From NCBI GenBank assembly GCA_017529865.1, contig JAFXNA010000007.1, forward strand, positions 32,766 through 96,765: a stretch of DNA of 64,000 nucleotides. Reading direction: 5' to 3'. Below, one piece after another: positions 23,840-35,800 of the stretch; the stretch's first letter is position 1; every line of letters starts with the position of its first letter. This DNA comes from Bacteroidaceae bacterium (GTDB lineage Bacteria; Bacteroidota; Bacteroidia; Bacteroidales; Bacteroidaceae). The notes beneath the pieces were generated by a model. That model had not been told where the DNA came from. It worked only from the letters and a program-made list of their open reading frames with translations, and searched no databases. Made by a program: the position numbers and the translations under genes.

Positions 23840-26800
23840 TTACAAGTTAAACTTAACTCCGAGTGTGAAACTACGACCTGAAGGAGTAAATCCTGCATCG
23901 ATACCCTGTAACAATGAGCTGTTAGAGCAAGACACTTCTGGATCTGCACCTAAGTACTTGGTGAATGTCAACAAGTTGTTGGCTGCTGCCCAAATGGTGA
24001 TACCCTGCAAGAACTTGTTTTCAGGAGAGAGAGGAAGTTTGTAGCTCAAAGTGATGTTCTTCAACTTGAGATAAGAACCATCTTCGATCCAACGGTCAGA
24101 GAAACGGCTGTTGCCCATTGGGTCACCGTATGTAGCCTGAGGTATGTCGGTCTGCTGACCTTCAGCAATCCAGCGGCGGCATACTGCTGTAGTCTGGTTG
24201 ATGAACTCACTACCACCTTCGAGCACTGCGCGCTCATAGTTGTAGATGTCATTACCAAGACTATAGTTGAAGTTAATTGCTACGCTGAATGACTTACCGA
24301 AGTGGAAGTTGCCATGAATGTTACCATAGATGTCTGGATTAGGATCGCCAATAACCACACGGTCAGCCTCTGTGATGAGCTTGTCGTTATTCATATCAAC
24401 AAACTTCATATCACCTGCCTTGAAGTCAATCTTGTTACCTGCTTTGTCAAGAATACCAAGATTAGCTGCCTGTGCGTCTGCAGTCGTTGCAAAGACGCCA
24501 TCGGTCTTGTAACCGTAGAACATACCAAGTGGCTGTCCCACAGCAGTCTGGATGGTTCCGTTGTAGACGTCAGTCTCAATAGACTGTACACCATTTGGAA
24601 GCTGAGTGATTTCATTCTTATAGTGACCTACACTTGCACCAAGTTCGAACTTGAATTTCTTCGAGTTTACAACCTTAGCGAGAGCTGCCACATCGTAACC
24701 TTCGTTCTTCATGGCACCGTCATTGGTCCAATACTGCTTTATACCTGTCGGATAAGCAATTGCTCCAAGTGTTGCAAGGTTGCTTGTCTTTGCATAGAAG
24801 TAATTCAACTTCACGTTCAAACGGTTGTTGAAGAAGTTACCTTCTAAGCCGACATTGAAACGGTTGGTGCTCTCCCAACGAAGTTTAGAGTTACCAATAT
24901 TCTCAAGGCCAATACCTACCGCTTTCTCTTTGAGGAAGGCACGAGCACTCATGTAAGTAAATGCTGCGTTGTTGTCATAAGAGTCGTTACCCAGTGACTC
25001 AAATCCTGCATTCAACTTCAACATGTTGACAGCACGGTTTGGACGGAACCAGTTTTCGTTGCTGATGACCCAAGCACCTTGAATAGATGGGAAGAAGCCC
25101 CATGTCACGCCGAACATCTTGATACCAGCATCGGCCTGCTTACCGAAGCGTGAAGAAGACTGGAATGCGAATGATCCCTGGAGGTAGTACTTCTCGCGAT
25201 AGTTATAATCGATGTTTGCATACCAGTTGATTGACTTCCAAGTCTCATCTACACCTTCTGCGTGCTTGTTACGAGTAGCCTTGTCTGGAGTCTTATCGTT
25301 ACCAGAATCGTATGCATGAGTGTAAGAGTCTTTGAAGTTATCGTTAAGGTAACGAACACCAGCGAAGATGTCGAAACGATGCTTTCCCAAAGGAAGAGCA
25401 AGGTCGACACGAGTATCACTCGACAAAGCCTTGTGTTTGTAGAAGCTTGTACCAGTAGAGTTCTGAACGGTACCAATGTTCTTTACATAGTAGTTTGGCA
25501 TACCCTGAACAGGAGTATAATAGATTTCACTGCAGCTGAGCTGTGAGTAAGCAAACTGCTCCTGAATGGTGAAGTTACGATTGACATGCCATACAGGTGT
25601 AACCACAATATTTACATCGGTATTGTCCACACGGTTCTTGTTCAATGCATCAGCATATTTCAAGATACCAAGAGGGTTAGCCAATGAAGCCTTGCTACCG
25701 AGTGCTTCTGCGAGGTAGTCGTCAGCATCAGATACGAATGATGAGATTTTACCATCAGTTGAGAAGTCGTAAGGTGCCACGAATGGAGACTTCAGAAGGG
25801 CAAGCACGTTTGGAGAAGAAATCGCGTTAGCCTGGAACTCAGGAGTGAAACCATCATCTCTCAGGTTACGCTTCAAGTTAGCATAAGCCACGTCGAAACG
25901 AGTGGTCAGTTTATCTGTCAAGACGATATCAGAGTTGAATCGGATATTGAAACGATTGACATCATTCTTCTTCAATGTAGACTGCGACTCAATGTAACCA
26001 ACAGAGAGGTTGTAGTTTGCTACTTCGTCACCACCTTGGATGTGGATACCATAGTTCTGAGAGAATGCCTCTTCGAATACGATGTCTTTCCAATCGGTGT
26101 TGTTGTGATACATATTATAATAATAATAGGTAGGGTCGGTCTGTAAGAACTTGAAGTTCTCCAACTTACTGCCCGCAGTCTTCAAAAGTCCAGATGCATA
26201 AGCACGATACTGATCTGCATTCATGACATCAGGAGTAGAAGGTATCAGCTCAATGCCACCGCTGATATTCACATCGATGACGGTCTTCATGCTGGTGTTA
26301 CGCTTGGTCGTGATATAAATCACACCATTCGCACCCTGAGCACCATAAAGAGCTGTAGCATTCTTCAATACTTTGATTTCAGCAATATCATCGATGTTGA
26401 TATTAGCCAATGGGTTGTTCCAATAGCCATTGTGCAACATTGATGAATTCCACATCATATCGTGAACAACTCCATCGATAACGATGAGCGGCTGAGATGC
26501 TGCATTGATAGAGTGGAAACCTTCGATGAACATACTAACACCCATGCCAGGAATACCAGTACGTGAGATGGAGCGCACATCACCGCCAAAACGGTTCTGT
26601 ACCTCTTGGTCTAAGGTCAAAGCTGATGACGTACCATAGTCTTTGGATGTCACAGTTCTTGCTGCAGTTGTCTTTGTCACATAATCCTCGAGATACAAAT
26701 CCGAGAACAATTTGACGTCAACACCTTCAGCACGATCGTTGATAGCCACTTGTGTGAAGTTGTAGCCTTCGAGTTCGGCAGACAGTGAAGTAACGAAAGT

Positions 26801-27118
26801 TGGAACGCTGATGGTATATGTTCCGTCTTCTTCAGTCATCGCAGCATAGAAGCTATTGTTGAATGACTTCACTTTCACACCAGCAAGCGGTTCACCTGTT
26901 GTTGCATCAGTTACCTTACCAGAAACTTCCTTCATTGGATATTTCTTGATTGGCTTCTGTACTTTCTTCTTTACTGGAGCTTCAATCTCTTCCGCAGATT
27001 CTGCATCATCATCTTGTGCAGACATAGGGAGAACTCCTATGCAGAATATCATAGTTGCAATTCCTGCCTTGCAGAAACGCAGCATATTATTTTCAAAATA
27101 TGTCTTCATATAATTCAT
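23840..27118 (-). CDS. SusC/RagA TonB-linked outer-membrane transporter
   Basis: 1092 residues: signal peptide (to about residue 34, MSAQ), then an unusual acidic and lysine-rich spacer, an N-terminal carboxypeptidase-regulatory-like domain (VSGKVTDATTGEPLAGVKVK, from about 65), a plug domain with PLIVIDGVVHDM and NIDDIAEIKVLKNATALYGAQGANGVIYITTKR, and a C-terminal 22-strand barrel ending FTLGVKFNL. It imports a bound ligand using TonB energy together with the next gene's SusD protein. Codon 4 (MKTYFENNML) is an alternative start. It is 13 bp after the fasciclin gene upstream. Confidence 0.95.
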   Translation of the reverse strand: MNYMKTYFENNMLRFCKAGIATMIFCIGVLPMSAQDDDAESAEEIEAPVKKKVQKPIKKYPMKEVSGKVTDATTGEPLAGVKVKSFNNSFYAAMTEEDGTYTISVPTFVTSLSAELEGYNFTQVAINDRAEGVDVKLFSDLYLEDYVTKTTAARTVTSKDYGTSSALTLDQEVQNRFGGDVRSISRTGIPGMGVSMFIEGFHSINAASQPLIVIDGVVHDMMWNSSMLHNGYWNNPLANINIDDIAEIKVLKNATALYGAQGANGVIYITTKRNTSMKTVIDVNISGGIELIPSTPDVMNADQYRAYASGLLKTAGSKLENFKFLQTDPTYYYYNMYHNNTDWKDIVFEEAFSQNYGIHIQGGDEVANYNLSVGYIESQSTLKKNDVNRFNIRFNSDIVLTDKLTTRFDVAYANLKRNLRDDGFTPEFQANAISSPNVLALLKSPFVAPYDFSTDGKISSFVSDADDYLAEALGSKASLANPLGILKYADALNKNRVDNTDVNIVVTPVWHVNRNFTIQEQFAYSQLSCSEIYYTPVQGMPNYYVKNIGTVQNSTGTSFYKHKALSSDTRVDLALPLGKHRFDIFAGVRYLNDNFKDSYTHAYDSGNDKTPDKATRNKHAEGVDETWKSINWYANIDYNYREKYYLQGSFAFQSSSRFGKQADAGIKMFGVTWGFFPSIQGAWVISNENWFRPNRAVNMLKLNAGFESLGNDSYDNNAAFTYMSARAFLKEKAVGIGLENIGNSKLRWESTNRFNVGLEGNFFNNRLNVKLNYFYAKTSNLATLGAIAYPTGIKQYWTNDGAMKNEGYDVAALAKVVNSKKFKFELGASVGHYKNEITQLPNGVQSIETDVYNGTIQTAVGQPLGMFYGYKTDGVFATTADAQAANLGILDKAGNKIDFKAGDMKFVDMNNDKLITEADRVVIGDPNPDIYGNIHGNFHFGKSFSVAINFNYSLGNDIYNYERAVLEGGSEFINQTTAVCRRWIAEGQQTDIPQATYGDPMGNSRFSDRWIEDGSYLKLKNITLSYKLPLSPENKFLQGITIWAAANNLLTFTKYLGADPEVSCSNSSLLQGIDAGFTPSGRSFTLGVKFNL

Positions 27119-27131
27119 TGTTTAGGAGTTA

Positions 27132-28868
27132 CTATTCTTCATTAACTGGAACTACGATTGGAGAATCGTCGTCTGTTTTCACTGGCATTCCGTGTGGACG
27201 GAGAATCAGACGGTCAATCAACATACGACGAGAGAAGGTCGCAGTCTCCTTTGTAGACACATAAGACTGAATCTGAATCATCACACCAGCTTTGTTGGTA
27301 CGATAATAGGACTCCGTAAATTTCAAGGTACCCAAGAAGATGGAGTCGACCTTTTCAGGATTGCTCTGGAAGTTCTGTTCCTTTCCCGCTGGATCAGCCG
27401 GATTCTTCAATACCTCATTACGAGTCTTAGGCCATTGCGAGTTGGAATCAGTTGCCTTGTTCGTACGATAGAACATATTGACACGGAACTGATAAGCCTT
27501 GGTTGAGTCGGCTTCAGATTGCAGGTTTCTGCCATATTTCAAAGGAACAGTCACCAAATACACATCATATTCACCTGACAGCGTGTTTGGAATATTAAAT
27601 GCTACATAAGGCTGAACAGAAGAAGTCTTAGGCCTGATATCCAAATAAGCATGTTCAGAAATTCCTGGATGGATATTGTCTGTTATAACTACAGGATCCC
27701 CAATGTTCTTTGTGTAATAGGGCTGACTCTTCTCATCTTCTTCCATATTGATGTTACCTGTATTTTCTGCTTCCAACTTGATTTCGTGGAAGAAAGCATC
27801 ATAGATTGAAGTTGGGAACGAATCAGTCTTGTAAACAATACCATTACTACAAGTCACTTTATCGTAATACCTATCAGAAGCAAGAAGTCCACCCTCTTCA
27901 AATGGTTTGTAGAACACATTGTGCTCTGGGTCCCAACGGCTGTAAGTCGTAGTTACCAAAGAGTCGTCAGAGTAGATGTTTGCATTGCGATTGTAGAACA
28001 ACGTATTCAACGTGAAGTAGTTTGAATAGTACTGCTGCAAAGAGTCGCGGTCGTCCTCATGAATATTAAAGTTGAAATAATCCTTCACCAGGTTGTAACG
28101 CTCATTGTAAGCTTCCTTACGAGGAGCAATCACCAAGTAGTCAGAGTCTTCACGATAGATGTAAGAATCGAGACGTTGCAACAGACGGTTTGCCTTAATC
28201 ATTACAGAGTCAACATAGATTCGGTTTCCATCACCGTCGACACCACGATATACACTTCGGTTTACGTCCAAAGAGTCATCATCATAATACTTGATAATAG
28301 CATACATCGAATCGATGTCAGGATCGGTTTCCAACAACTCATAGATATTGGGGTGGAATAGGAGTTCCGAACTCATGACATGCAGAATACCATTGTTACA
28401 TACAGTATTCACGGTCTTTGCACGTACAGAGTCTACACCAACAACACCGTTAGTCAGGGTTGTCTTCTTCTGGTTGAGGAGCATGACATCCTGCTTGGTT
28501 GTGTTAGATGAGAAGTTGTAACGAGCAATGTGGTTCTTTACGAATCGGGTAATCACCAGATCCTTGTGACCATTACTAATCTCCTGTAGCAGGCTGTCTT
28601 TATTGAACGAGCCATTTACCGGTGCGAATACTGTTACTAATTGACTCTCATTGAGGAGTGCATCATAACCTGTTGCGTCAAGGATTTCAACGAAATCCGT
28701 TAACCCTTCAGACTTAAGCTGCTGATAGATGGTGGCATCTACTACATTTCCTGTTGCCAGATTTGCATCGTAGTGCTCATCCCATGTATCTGAACAGGCA
28801 TAGCTCACCAGCAAGCCAGCGAACACCAAGATGCCTGTGCGGATTGATTTATTTATATTCTTATTCAT
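27132..28868 (-). CDS. Fasciclin-domain lipoprotein
   Basis: 578 residues with lipoprotein signal (lipidated Cys25 in SYAC). One clear fasciclin (FAS1) domain lies at about 45-175: LTDFVEILDATGYDALLNESQLVTVFAPVNGSF, later FVKNHIARYNF and NGILHVMSSELLF. A second, more diverged FAS1-like stretch may follow (ELLETDPDIDSMYAII). The C-terminal part (about 350-578) is beta-rich and unrecognised. FAS1 domains mediate adhesion or protein contact; in Bacteroidetes they often accompany SusC/SusD pairs. Middle gene of the seven-gene operon. Confidence 0.85.
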   Translation of the reverse strand: MNKNINKSIRTGILVFAGLLVSYACSDTWDEHYDANLATGNVVDATIYQQLKSEGLTDFVEILDATGYDALLNESQLVTVFAPVNGSFNKDSLLQEISNGHKDLVITRFVKNHIARYNFSSNTTKQDVMLLNQKKTTLTNGVVGVDSVRAKTVNTVCNNGILHVMSSELLFHPNIYELLETDPDIDSMYAIIKYYDDDSLDVNRSVYRGVDGDGNRIYVDSVMIKANRLLQRLDSYIYREDSDYLVIAPRKEAYNERYNLVKDYFNFNIHEDDRDSLQQYYSNYFTLNTLFYNRNANIYSDDSLVTTTYSRWDPEHNVFYKPFEEGGLLASDRYYDKVTCSNGIVYKTDSFPTSIYDAFFHEIKLEAENTGNINMEEDEKSQPYYTKNIGDPVVITDNIHPGISEHAYLDIRPKTSSVQPYVAFNIPNTLSGEYDVYLVTVPLKYGRNLQSEADSTKAYQFRVNMFYRTNKATDSNSQWPKTRNEVLKNPADPAGKEQNFQSNPEKVDSIFLGTLKFTESYYRTNKAGVMIQIQSYVSTKETATFSRRMLIDRLILRPHGMPVKTDDDSPIVVPVNEE

Positions 28869-28880
28869 AATAATTTGTTT

Positions 28881-30932
28881 TTAGTACTTATCTTCTGGAT
28901 AGTATTCATTGTTATAAACACTACGAGGGCATAGCTCAATATAGTCGAATGCGAATGTACCCATGTCGCCCATATCAAGTTTCTGCTGAACTCTCACATA
29001 ATGATCCGTCTTTCCATCGGAATGGAAGGTGGTCCATATACGTCGCATCTCTGTCATGCCATCACGCATCCAGAATGGGCTACCGGTGCCATCCTGACCA
29101 ATATTTCCATAGGAAGCAGGTCCCTTCATCCATCCACGATTGTGTAGAGACTTATCATAAGCAGCAATTGCTTCTTGATCACCGAGTTCAGAGTCAGGCT
29201 TGTTTCCGATTGACGGGTCAGTTCCTTGCTTTCTCATGTCAAGAGGAATACCGCACGGTTTATTGTCAAAATAAACCTGTAAGATACCACGGTTATCGAA
29301 TCCGAGACATGTCTGAATTCGGAACTCATAGTCTCCTTCTGGTACTGGAGGTAATTTGAACGTGATGTCGAACATACCGGAGATCAGCAATTCATCACCC
29401 TGATAAGACCAGAAGCTCAAGTAACGGTTGCGGACATGCATGTGGGTCTTCTGCGTGAAGTCAAAATTGGTTACATAGCCACGCTTAAAGCCGAGACAAG
29501 TATTCGGATTATTCAGGTCGGCAGATTGGTATTGCTTTCCATATTGACCTGGTTGAGATGAAACACCACCTGTGCCACGAACGGAATGACCACGGGCACC
29601 GCTTGTCAAGAAGTCGGGAGACAAAGTCGTTGCATCAATTCGCATACGTTCATTAAGCACCACTGTCTGAGTGACATCACCATAAGTGATAATGTCTTGA
29701 ATGTAGTGATAAACGCCATTCACTGCTACCAGGTCTCGACCAGCCTCTGAAGGAGACTTAATTTTAGCTCCCGGTTCAAACACACCACGAGCATCCTTAC
29801 GATTCTGAACACCACGGCGATTGACATAACGTCCTGCCTGAGAGCCTGAAGGGTAGGAAATCTTCATAATAGAATAAGGAAGCATTGTCTCGTACCAATC
29901 AGCTACATCCCAGTGCTTACGGTCAAAACACTTAAGAAGGACATTATCTGCAGTCAACATGTTGTACACAATACGTGCAGGCAGGAAGTGATATGACACA
30001 AACCTGTTGAGTGAATTTCGACGGTCTGTATAATCCGTAACATTCGCATCTTCTGGATAGACTTCGTCATAGATTTGCTTAGCATACGCTTTCAAGTCTT
30101 CGAGGTTATTAATCCCATGCGCTGCATAGACATCATTTTGCTCAACGAAACCTGTAAATCCAAAATAGCGGTGCTCAGCATATCCCACAAGGTCGTACTC
30201 AACAGCTGTTTTCTGAGGATACCACTCGTCAATAGAGTCAACGGAAAGATGATAGTTCTCGTCCTTGTAGTCGCGCATCAGTTCGTCGAGTTGACAAAGC
30301 TTCAACGCACTATAGAACAACGAAATCGTAGAGTCTTTCTTCATCAAGTCTGGGAGCATTTCAGTAGTTGCGTCGATAATTCTATCGACTGTATGAACCA
30401 CACCATTCTCTACAGAGTCATCACGGTGGATGATTCGTGCCGACTGATTGATTTGGTAGACAATCTGAACCTTACCAGGATCAGATGTAACATCTGAGTC
30501 ACAGGTAATCGTCAGGTATCGATCCAGCATGTTCTGAGTCGGGAGCGTTGCATCAGAGAAGTCGGTAGTGAAGTACGACTGTTCAATGATGTGCGTACAA
30601 GCGATTGTATCGCAATCGGCAACACTCAAGTCATCGACTGAGCTCATTTGTCGTCCAGCCAAGTAAGCATCTACTGCTTCGTTGGTAGGTGCAAACACCG
30701 TGTAAGAGCCGTAAGTGCCGAGCAAGTCAAGATTGACCAACTTTGACTTGTTGATAATATCAACGAACTTACTGAACGTCTCAGGACGGCTGGTGAGATA
30801 TGTATTAGCCATATCTCCTTTCGCAGTGTAATAGTTCTCCACGCCTGGATCATCGTCACAGCCAATCAATAAGGCAGCTGTAAAAGCTATTGCCACTGCA
30901 AGGCATTTATTATTTCTAATCTTAGTTATCAT
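28881..30932 (-). CDS. Fasciclin-domain lipoprotein
   Basis: 683 residues, lipidated at Cys25 (ALLIGC) followed by acidic DDDPG. A fasciclin domain lies at about 50-195: FSKFVDIINKSKLVNLDLLGTYGSYTVFAPTNEAVDAYL, CTHIIEQSYF and NGVVHTVDRIIDA. A second FAS1-like copy follows (LMKKDSTISLFYSALKLCQLDELM, RFVSYHFLPARIVYN, NGVYHYIQDI). The last about 200 residues resemble a sugar- or protein-binding beta sandwich (YEFRIQTCLGFDNRGILQVYFDN). Probably surface-exposed and working with the neighbouring SusD protein. 8 bp after the upstream SusD gene. Confidence 0.85.
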   Translation of the reverse strand: MITKIRNNKCLAVAIAFTAALLIGCDDDPGVENYYTAKGDMANTYLTSRPETFSKFVDIINKSKLVNLDLLGTYGSYTVFAPTNEAVDAYLAGRQMSSVDDLSVADCDTIACTHIIEQSYFTTDFSDATLPTQNMLDRYLTITCDSDVTSDPGKVQIVYQINQSARIIHRDDSVENGVVHTVDRIIDATTEMLPDLMKKDSTISLFYSALKLCQLDELMRDYKDENYHLSVDSIDEWYPQKTAVEYDLVGYAEHRYFGFTGFVEQNDVYAAHGINNLEDLKAYAKQIYDEVYPEDANVTDYTDRRNSLNRFVSYHFLPARIVYNMLTADNVLLKCFDRKHWDVADWYETMLPYSIMKISYPSGSQAGRYVNRRGVQNRKDARGVFEPGAKIKSPSEAGRDLVAVNGVYHYIQDIITYGDVTQTVVLNERMRIDATTLSPDFLTSGARGHSVRGTGGVSSQPGQYGKQYQSADLNNPNTCLGFKRGYVTNFDFTQKTHMHVRNRYLSFWSYQGDELLISGMFDITFKLPPVPEGDYEFRIQTCLGFDNRGILQVYFDNKPCGIPLDMRKQGTDPSIGNKPDSELGDQEAIAAYDKSLHNRGWMKGPASYGNIGQDGTGSPFWMRDGMTEMRRIWTTFHSDGKTDHYVRVQQKLDMGDMGTFAFDYIELCPRSVYNNEYYPEDKY

Positions 30933-30940
30933 AGTGTTAA

Positions 30941-32821
30941 TTAATAGTTGATTGTATTCTTCTTTTCCTTATCGAATGCAGGATTCTGCACTAAGAGAGG
31001 ATTACGCTTCAATTCGTCCTCAGAGAATGGCATATACAAGAACTCAATCATCGCCATCTTGATTCGCATAGCAGATGAGTTCTGTGTGAACTTGTTGCTG
31101 AGCAAACCTGCCACGTATGTAGTATTACCTTCTCGACGAGCACGACGAACCAAATCGTAATAGCGCTTGCCTTCGAACAACAGCTCTCTACGACGCTCGT
31201 TCTCTACAAGTAAATCAAAATCTTTCTTGATATTGAAATTAGAACGTTGAGGTCTGGAAGTATTTTGAGTTCCAACTTTAATCTGTGGGGTTGAGCGGTC
31301 GTTGATAGCTCTGACAATATTAAATGCATCATCGTAATACTCCTTCGCTGTTGAATAGACATTTCCTGTAGGAATAATTCGACGAGGAGCTGGAGTCGTA
31401 GTTGTGGTGCCATCATCAGTTGTTGCCGTTGCATTTTCATCAAGATATGCGGCAATCTGAACTTCTGCCTCTGCCTTCATCAACATAATGTCGGTAAGAC
31501 GATAGAGAATCCAGTTTGCGTAGTTTTCTTGACGAGCGCTATTGTTCAATCCATCAACGCTCCAGCTAGCGTAGGCACCAACTTTCACTCTTGATGATTC
31601 TACAACATACTTCTGAATAGTATACGGATTACTCTCATGCCACAAGAAACTGGTCTGGCTACGGAAGTCATAAGAAGAGAACAAACCATTGGCCTCATAG
31701 TTTGCACCTGGCTTTTGTGACATCATAATGTCGTTAGCAGCCAACTGCGCACCATTATCACGACTGTTACGGCCTCCATAGAGACTACCTATCACACTAT
31801 TTTCATTCGAGCTACCATATCTATGGCTTTCTTCTTCGAAGTTCAGTTCAAAAATACTTTCAAACGAGTTTCCGTCACCACCAAAGATTTTGTTAAATGC
31901 CTTTGCATTCGTTCCTACGCCTGATGTCTGATCAGATTCTGCCCATTCCTCAAGCAATGGGAAACCATATTCTGCGTAGATGTCGCGGCTAATCTGAGGT
32001 CTCAATGTACCATAACGGTCTTCCTTGTACTCTGCAATCTTTGCATCAATCACCTTGTCGCAATACTCAACACACTTGAGGTAATCAGCGTTACGAGTTG
32101 CAGGAGCCACATTTGCATTCGATGCTCTCCAGAGGTACATATCAGCCAAGATGGCATTGATTGCATTTCGAGAAATACGTGCAGAATTCTCTATTTCGTT
32201 GACATATCTCTTTGGCGCGTAATTAACATTTGCCTCCAAGTCCATGATCAGCGTATCAAGAATCAGTTCCTGCTTCGTTGCCGGGAGATAATAATTCTGG
32301 TCATCATCGATAGATGCAACGAAAGTGAAAGGAACATCTCCGTACGTACGAATCAAGTAGAAGTAGCACAAATCACGAATTGCCTTCACTTCTGCCAAAT
32401 TCTGACGGAGGTCAGATTCGGTGTAGTTAGGGTCACGTTCCTGAATCACTGGAGCATACAACTCAACAGTGTTACAGCGGTTAATCAATTTGTAGAATGC
32501 GCTAAAATCACAGTATGTATTTGTTTCAAGGATGTTTCCGTTGAGCAAATATTGAAGGTCTTTACTTGCCTGGGAGATTTGCTGTCCTTCCTTAATATTA
32601 TCAGAACGAACCTCACCCCAAATAATCATGCGTGTGATGACATCGCTACTTGTCAAACCTGTATAGCATGAGAATACCACACTCTCGACATCTGCCTTAC
32701 TGGTCCAATAGTTCTGCGCAATAATCTGGTTCAATGGTAAAACCTCAACATCACACGAAACCAACGGAAGGCTGGAGAGTATTGCCAAACCTATTGACTT
32801 TATAATATTTTTTAGTTTCAT
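30941..32821 (-). CDS. RagB/SusD family nutrient-uptake lipoprotein
   Basis: 626 residues, lipoprotein signal with Cys23 (LPLVSC). The SusD family is shown by the N-terminal LPLNQIIAQNYWTSKADVESVVFSCYTGL, the AEVKAIRDLCYFYLIRTYGDVPFTF signature and the C-terminal VENERRRELLFEGKRYYDLVRRAR. It should form the lid of the SusC channel encoded 13 bp upstream. Contains a Thr-rich linker (ATATTDDGTTTTTPAPR) near residue 470. Substrate unknown. Confidence 0.95.
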   Translation of the reverse strand: MKLKNIIKSIGLAILSSLPLVSCDVEVLPLNQIIAQNYWTSKADVESVVFSCYTGLTSSDVITRMIIWGEVRSDNIKEGQQISQASKDLQYLLNGNILETNTYCDFSAFYKLINRCNTVELYAPVIQERDPNYTESDLRQNLAEVKAIRDLCYFYLIRTYGDVPFTFVASIDDDQNYYLPATKQELILDTLIMDLEANVNYAPKRYVNEIENSARISRNAINAILADMYLWRASNANVAPATRNADYLKCVEYCDKVIDAKIAEYKEDRYGTLRPQISRDIYAEYGFPLLEEWAESDQTSGVGTNAKAFNKIFGGDGNSFESIFELNFEEESHRYGSSNENSVIGSLYGGRNSRDNGAQLAANDIMMSQKPGANYEANGLFSSYDFRSQTSFLWHESNPYTIQKYVVESSRVKVGAYASWSVDGLNNSARQENYANWILYRLTDIMLMKAEAEVQIAAYLDENATATTDDGTTTTTPAPRRIIPTGNVYSTAKEYYDDAFNIVRAINDRSTPQIKVGTQNTSRPQRSNFNIKKDFDLLVENERRRELLFEGKRYYDLVRRARREGNTTYVAGLLSNKFTQNSSAMRIKMAMIEFLYMPFSEDELKRNPLLVQNPAFDKEKKNTINY

Positions 32822-32834
32822 TGTTCCTGAATTT

Positions 32835-35800
32835 TTAGAATCCGATATTAATACCTAAAGTAAATTGCTTTGATCGAGGTGTACGACCATCGTCTCTTGT
32901 TGGGCGGTCTTGACCTGCAGATGGAGCAGCAACTTCTGGGTCAGCACCCGAGTATTTCGTCAACACGAATACATTGTTGAAGTTGAGGTTGAAAGTCAAG
33001 CTCTTGATACCAAACTGAGTCAACTGCTTGGTAGGAACACTATATGACATGGTGATGAAGTTCATTCTGAGGAATGAAGCATCTTCCATAAATCGGTCTG
33101 AACCTAACCAGTTGTAACCATAGTCGTGAAGTGCACGTGGAATCACAGCAACATCACCTTCGTTGTGCCAACGCCAGTTGACAGCACGTGACTGGTTGTT
33201 GTTTGAATACATGTTTTCTGCTGTCATACGAGCACCGTTGATTACCTTCTGGCCAATACGATAGTTGAAACGCATGTTGAAATTGAATCGGCCATAGCTG
33301 AGATTGAGGCCGAAACCACCAGTCAACTTAGGAAGAGAAGAGCCAAGGTAAACGATGTCAAGTTCGTTGATGTTACCATCGTGGTTGATATCCTCATACT
33401 TAGCATCACCACCCTTGAACTCATACTGAATACCTCCGTAGTCGTACATCATTGGTTTTGAACGTCCGTTCTCATTCAAGATTACTTCACCGGCAGCATT
33501 GCGAGCTACTGGTGCGTCAGGACCACTTACGCCAGGAATCTCTGTAGCACTCCATTCACTGTAAGCATAAACACCCTTGTAGCGGAAACCGTAGATAGAA
33601 CCGACTGGGTTTTTAACCTGAACACGAGTGAGGTAAGTACCATTTTCATAGTCGAACTCATGGTTTCTCTGTTCAAGTACCATTGCGTCCAATTCTACGA
33701 TTTCATTACGGTTGTTTGAGAATGACATATTGAAGGTTGCAGAGAACTTACCACGACGAATGAAGTTGTTTGCATTCAAGTTGAACTCCCATCCGTTGTT
33801 ACGAACGATACCTTGCAACTTAGCAGGCAGGCTCGAATAACCAGAAGAAGTTGGAATAGGGTAACTCAACACCTGTTCGTTTCTACTGGTATAGACTTGA
33901 ACGTCTCCGGAAATCTTATTGCGGAGGAATGCAAAGTGAGAACCGAAGTTCCAAGTGTCGTTATTAGCAGGACGGATGATCTTCAAGCGAATCTGCTGAG
34001 GAGCGACTGCTGTTACACCAAGGTATGAACCATCTGAACTATAGGTACTATACATTGAAGTAGAGCCACCTGATGGACGACCTGAACGGCCCCAACCTAC
34101 ACTAAGTGACAACATGTTAATCCATTTCAGCTTTTCCTTGATAAATGTCTCATCGGAAATATTCCAACGACCTGAGATTCCATAATATGCACCCCACTTC
34201 TTTGGGTTACCGTTTGACTTATCGAAACGAGCGGTAAGGTCAAAGCTATACTTACCCTTGAATGAATAGTGAGATTGGAACGCGAAGTTCTCGGACTTAG
34301 AAGGAGCACTTACACTACCATTCGCATCACTAAGCACACCACCTGCAAGTGCAGAAGTGATATCGCTTGTTGGAAGCCACTTACGTGATACGCTCTGATT
34401 AGAGCTGTTACCTGTACTATACTCAGCACGAACCATGAACATCAACGAATGATCCTCGTTGTTGAAGTGTGGTGTGTATGTCAAGCTGTGACGTGTACTG
34501 AAGTTATTGCTCTTACTCTGGCTGGTAGATGCCACATTAGAGTTATTACCATTCCATCCATCTGTCTGAAGAACAGAAGGTGTGAAGTTGTGGCTATCGT
34601 TTGCAGAAACACTGAAGTTTACAGAACCTTGATATTGTAAACGATGCTCCTTTGGCTCTGTACCCAAAATGTCATAACGGAAGATGAATTCAGGGTTGAG
34701 AGACAAGTCGTTCGTCAATCGCTTACCGAGATAAGCTGCTGCCAATGGGTTACCGTTACTTAAACGGTCATTCAACTGGGATGATGTATATTCCTTCTGC
34801 ATGATATAGAACTCACCAGTTGGAACATCGTTTTCATCTTCCTCATATGGAGCAAGGTTTGGCATCATCTGGTATGCAAGGTCAGCAAGACCACCACTAT
34901 TTGAAGCAGTTCTCTTGTTTTCTGTATAAGTCAACGAGAAGTTGGTTGATACCTGAATCTTCGTTGATACATAGTAGTCGAGAGCTACACGTGTAGTATA
35001 ACGGTCGAGTTTCTGATTGATGACGGTACCAATCTGATGGTCATAACCTCCTGCTACACGGAAACGAGCCTTATCACCACCACCCGACAGAGAAACATAG
35101 TGTTGATGATTCTGTCCTGTCTGGTTGATGATTTTCTCCCAGTCTGTGTTGTTGTTGAACATGTGATACTGAGAGTAGTTCGGGTCGTAGTTGATTTCAG
35201 GTATGTAATCAGCAGATGTGTTATCTGCGATTGAACTCTGCAGTGTTGGGTTGTAGTATGCCTCTTTTAGGAACATAGTGTAATCATCACCATTGAGCAT
35301 CTTCATACCACGTGGACTCCATGTACCACTGAAACGATATGAATAAGTTACTCGAGTCTTACCACGCTGACCACGCTTTGTACGGATTTCGATTACACCG
35401 TTTGCACCACGGCTACCCCAGATTGCTGTTGCAGCAGCATCCTTGAGGACTGTGATACTTTCGATATCTTCAGGGTTAACCTGAAGGAGTTCTGCGAACT
35501 TTTCTTCGTTGTAATCATCCTTCTGATTCATATCGATTCTCAAGTCACTGGCATTTCCGTTGACAACAATCAGCGGCTCTGCATCACCAGTGATGGTACC
35601 GACACCACGAAGACGCATGGTAGAACCAGCACCAAGGTTACCAGAGTTCATCACGATATCAAGACCTGCAACACGTCCTTGCAAAGCTTCATCAACAGAA
35701 GTCATAGCCAGACCTTCGAATTCCTTCATATCGATAGTCTGCTGAGCTGTAGAAATCTCAGTGATAGGAATTTTCAAACCTTCACTCTCAGTCCTCTTCA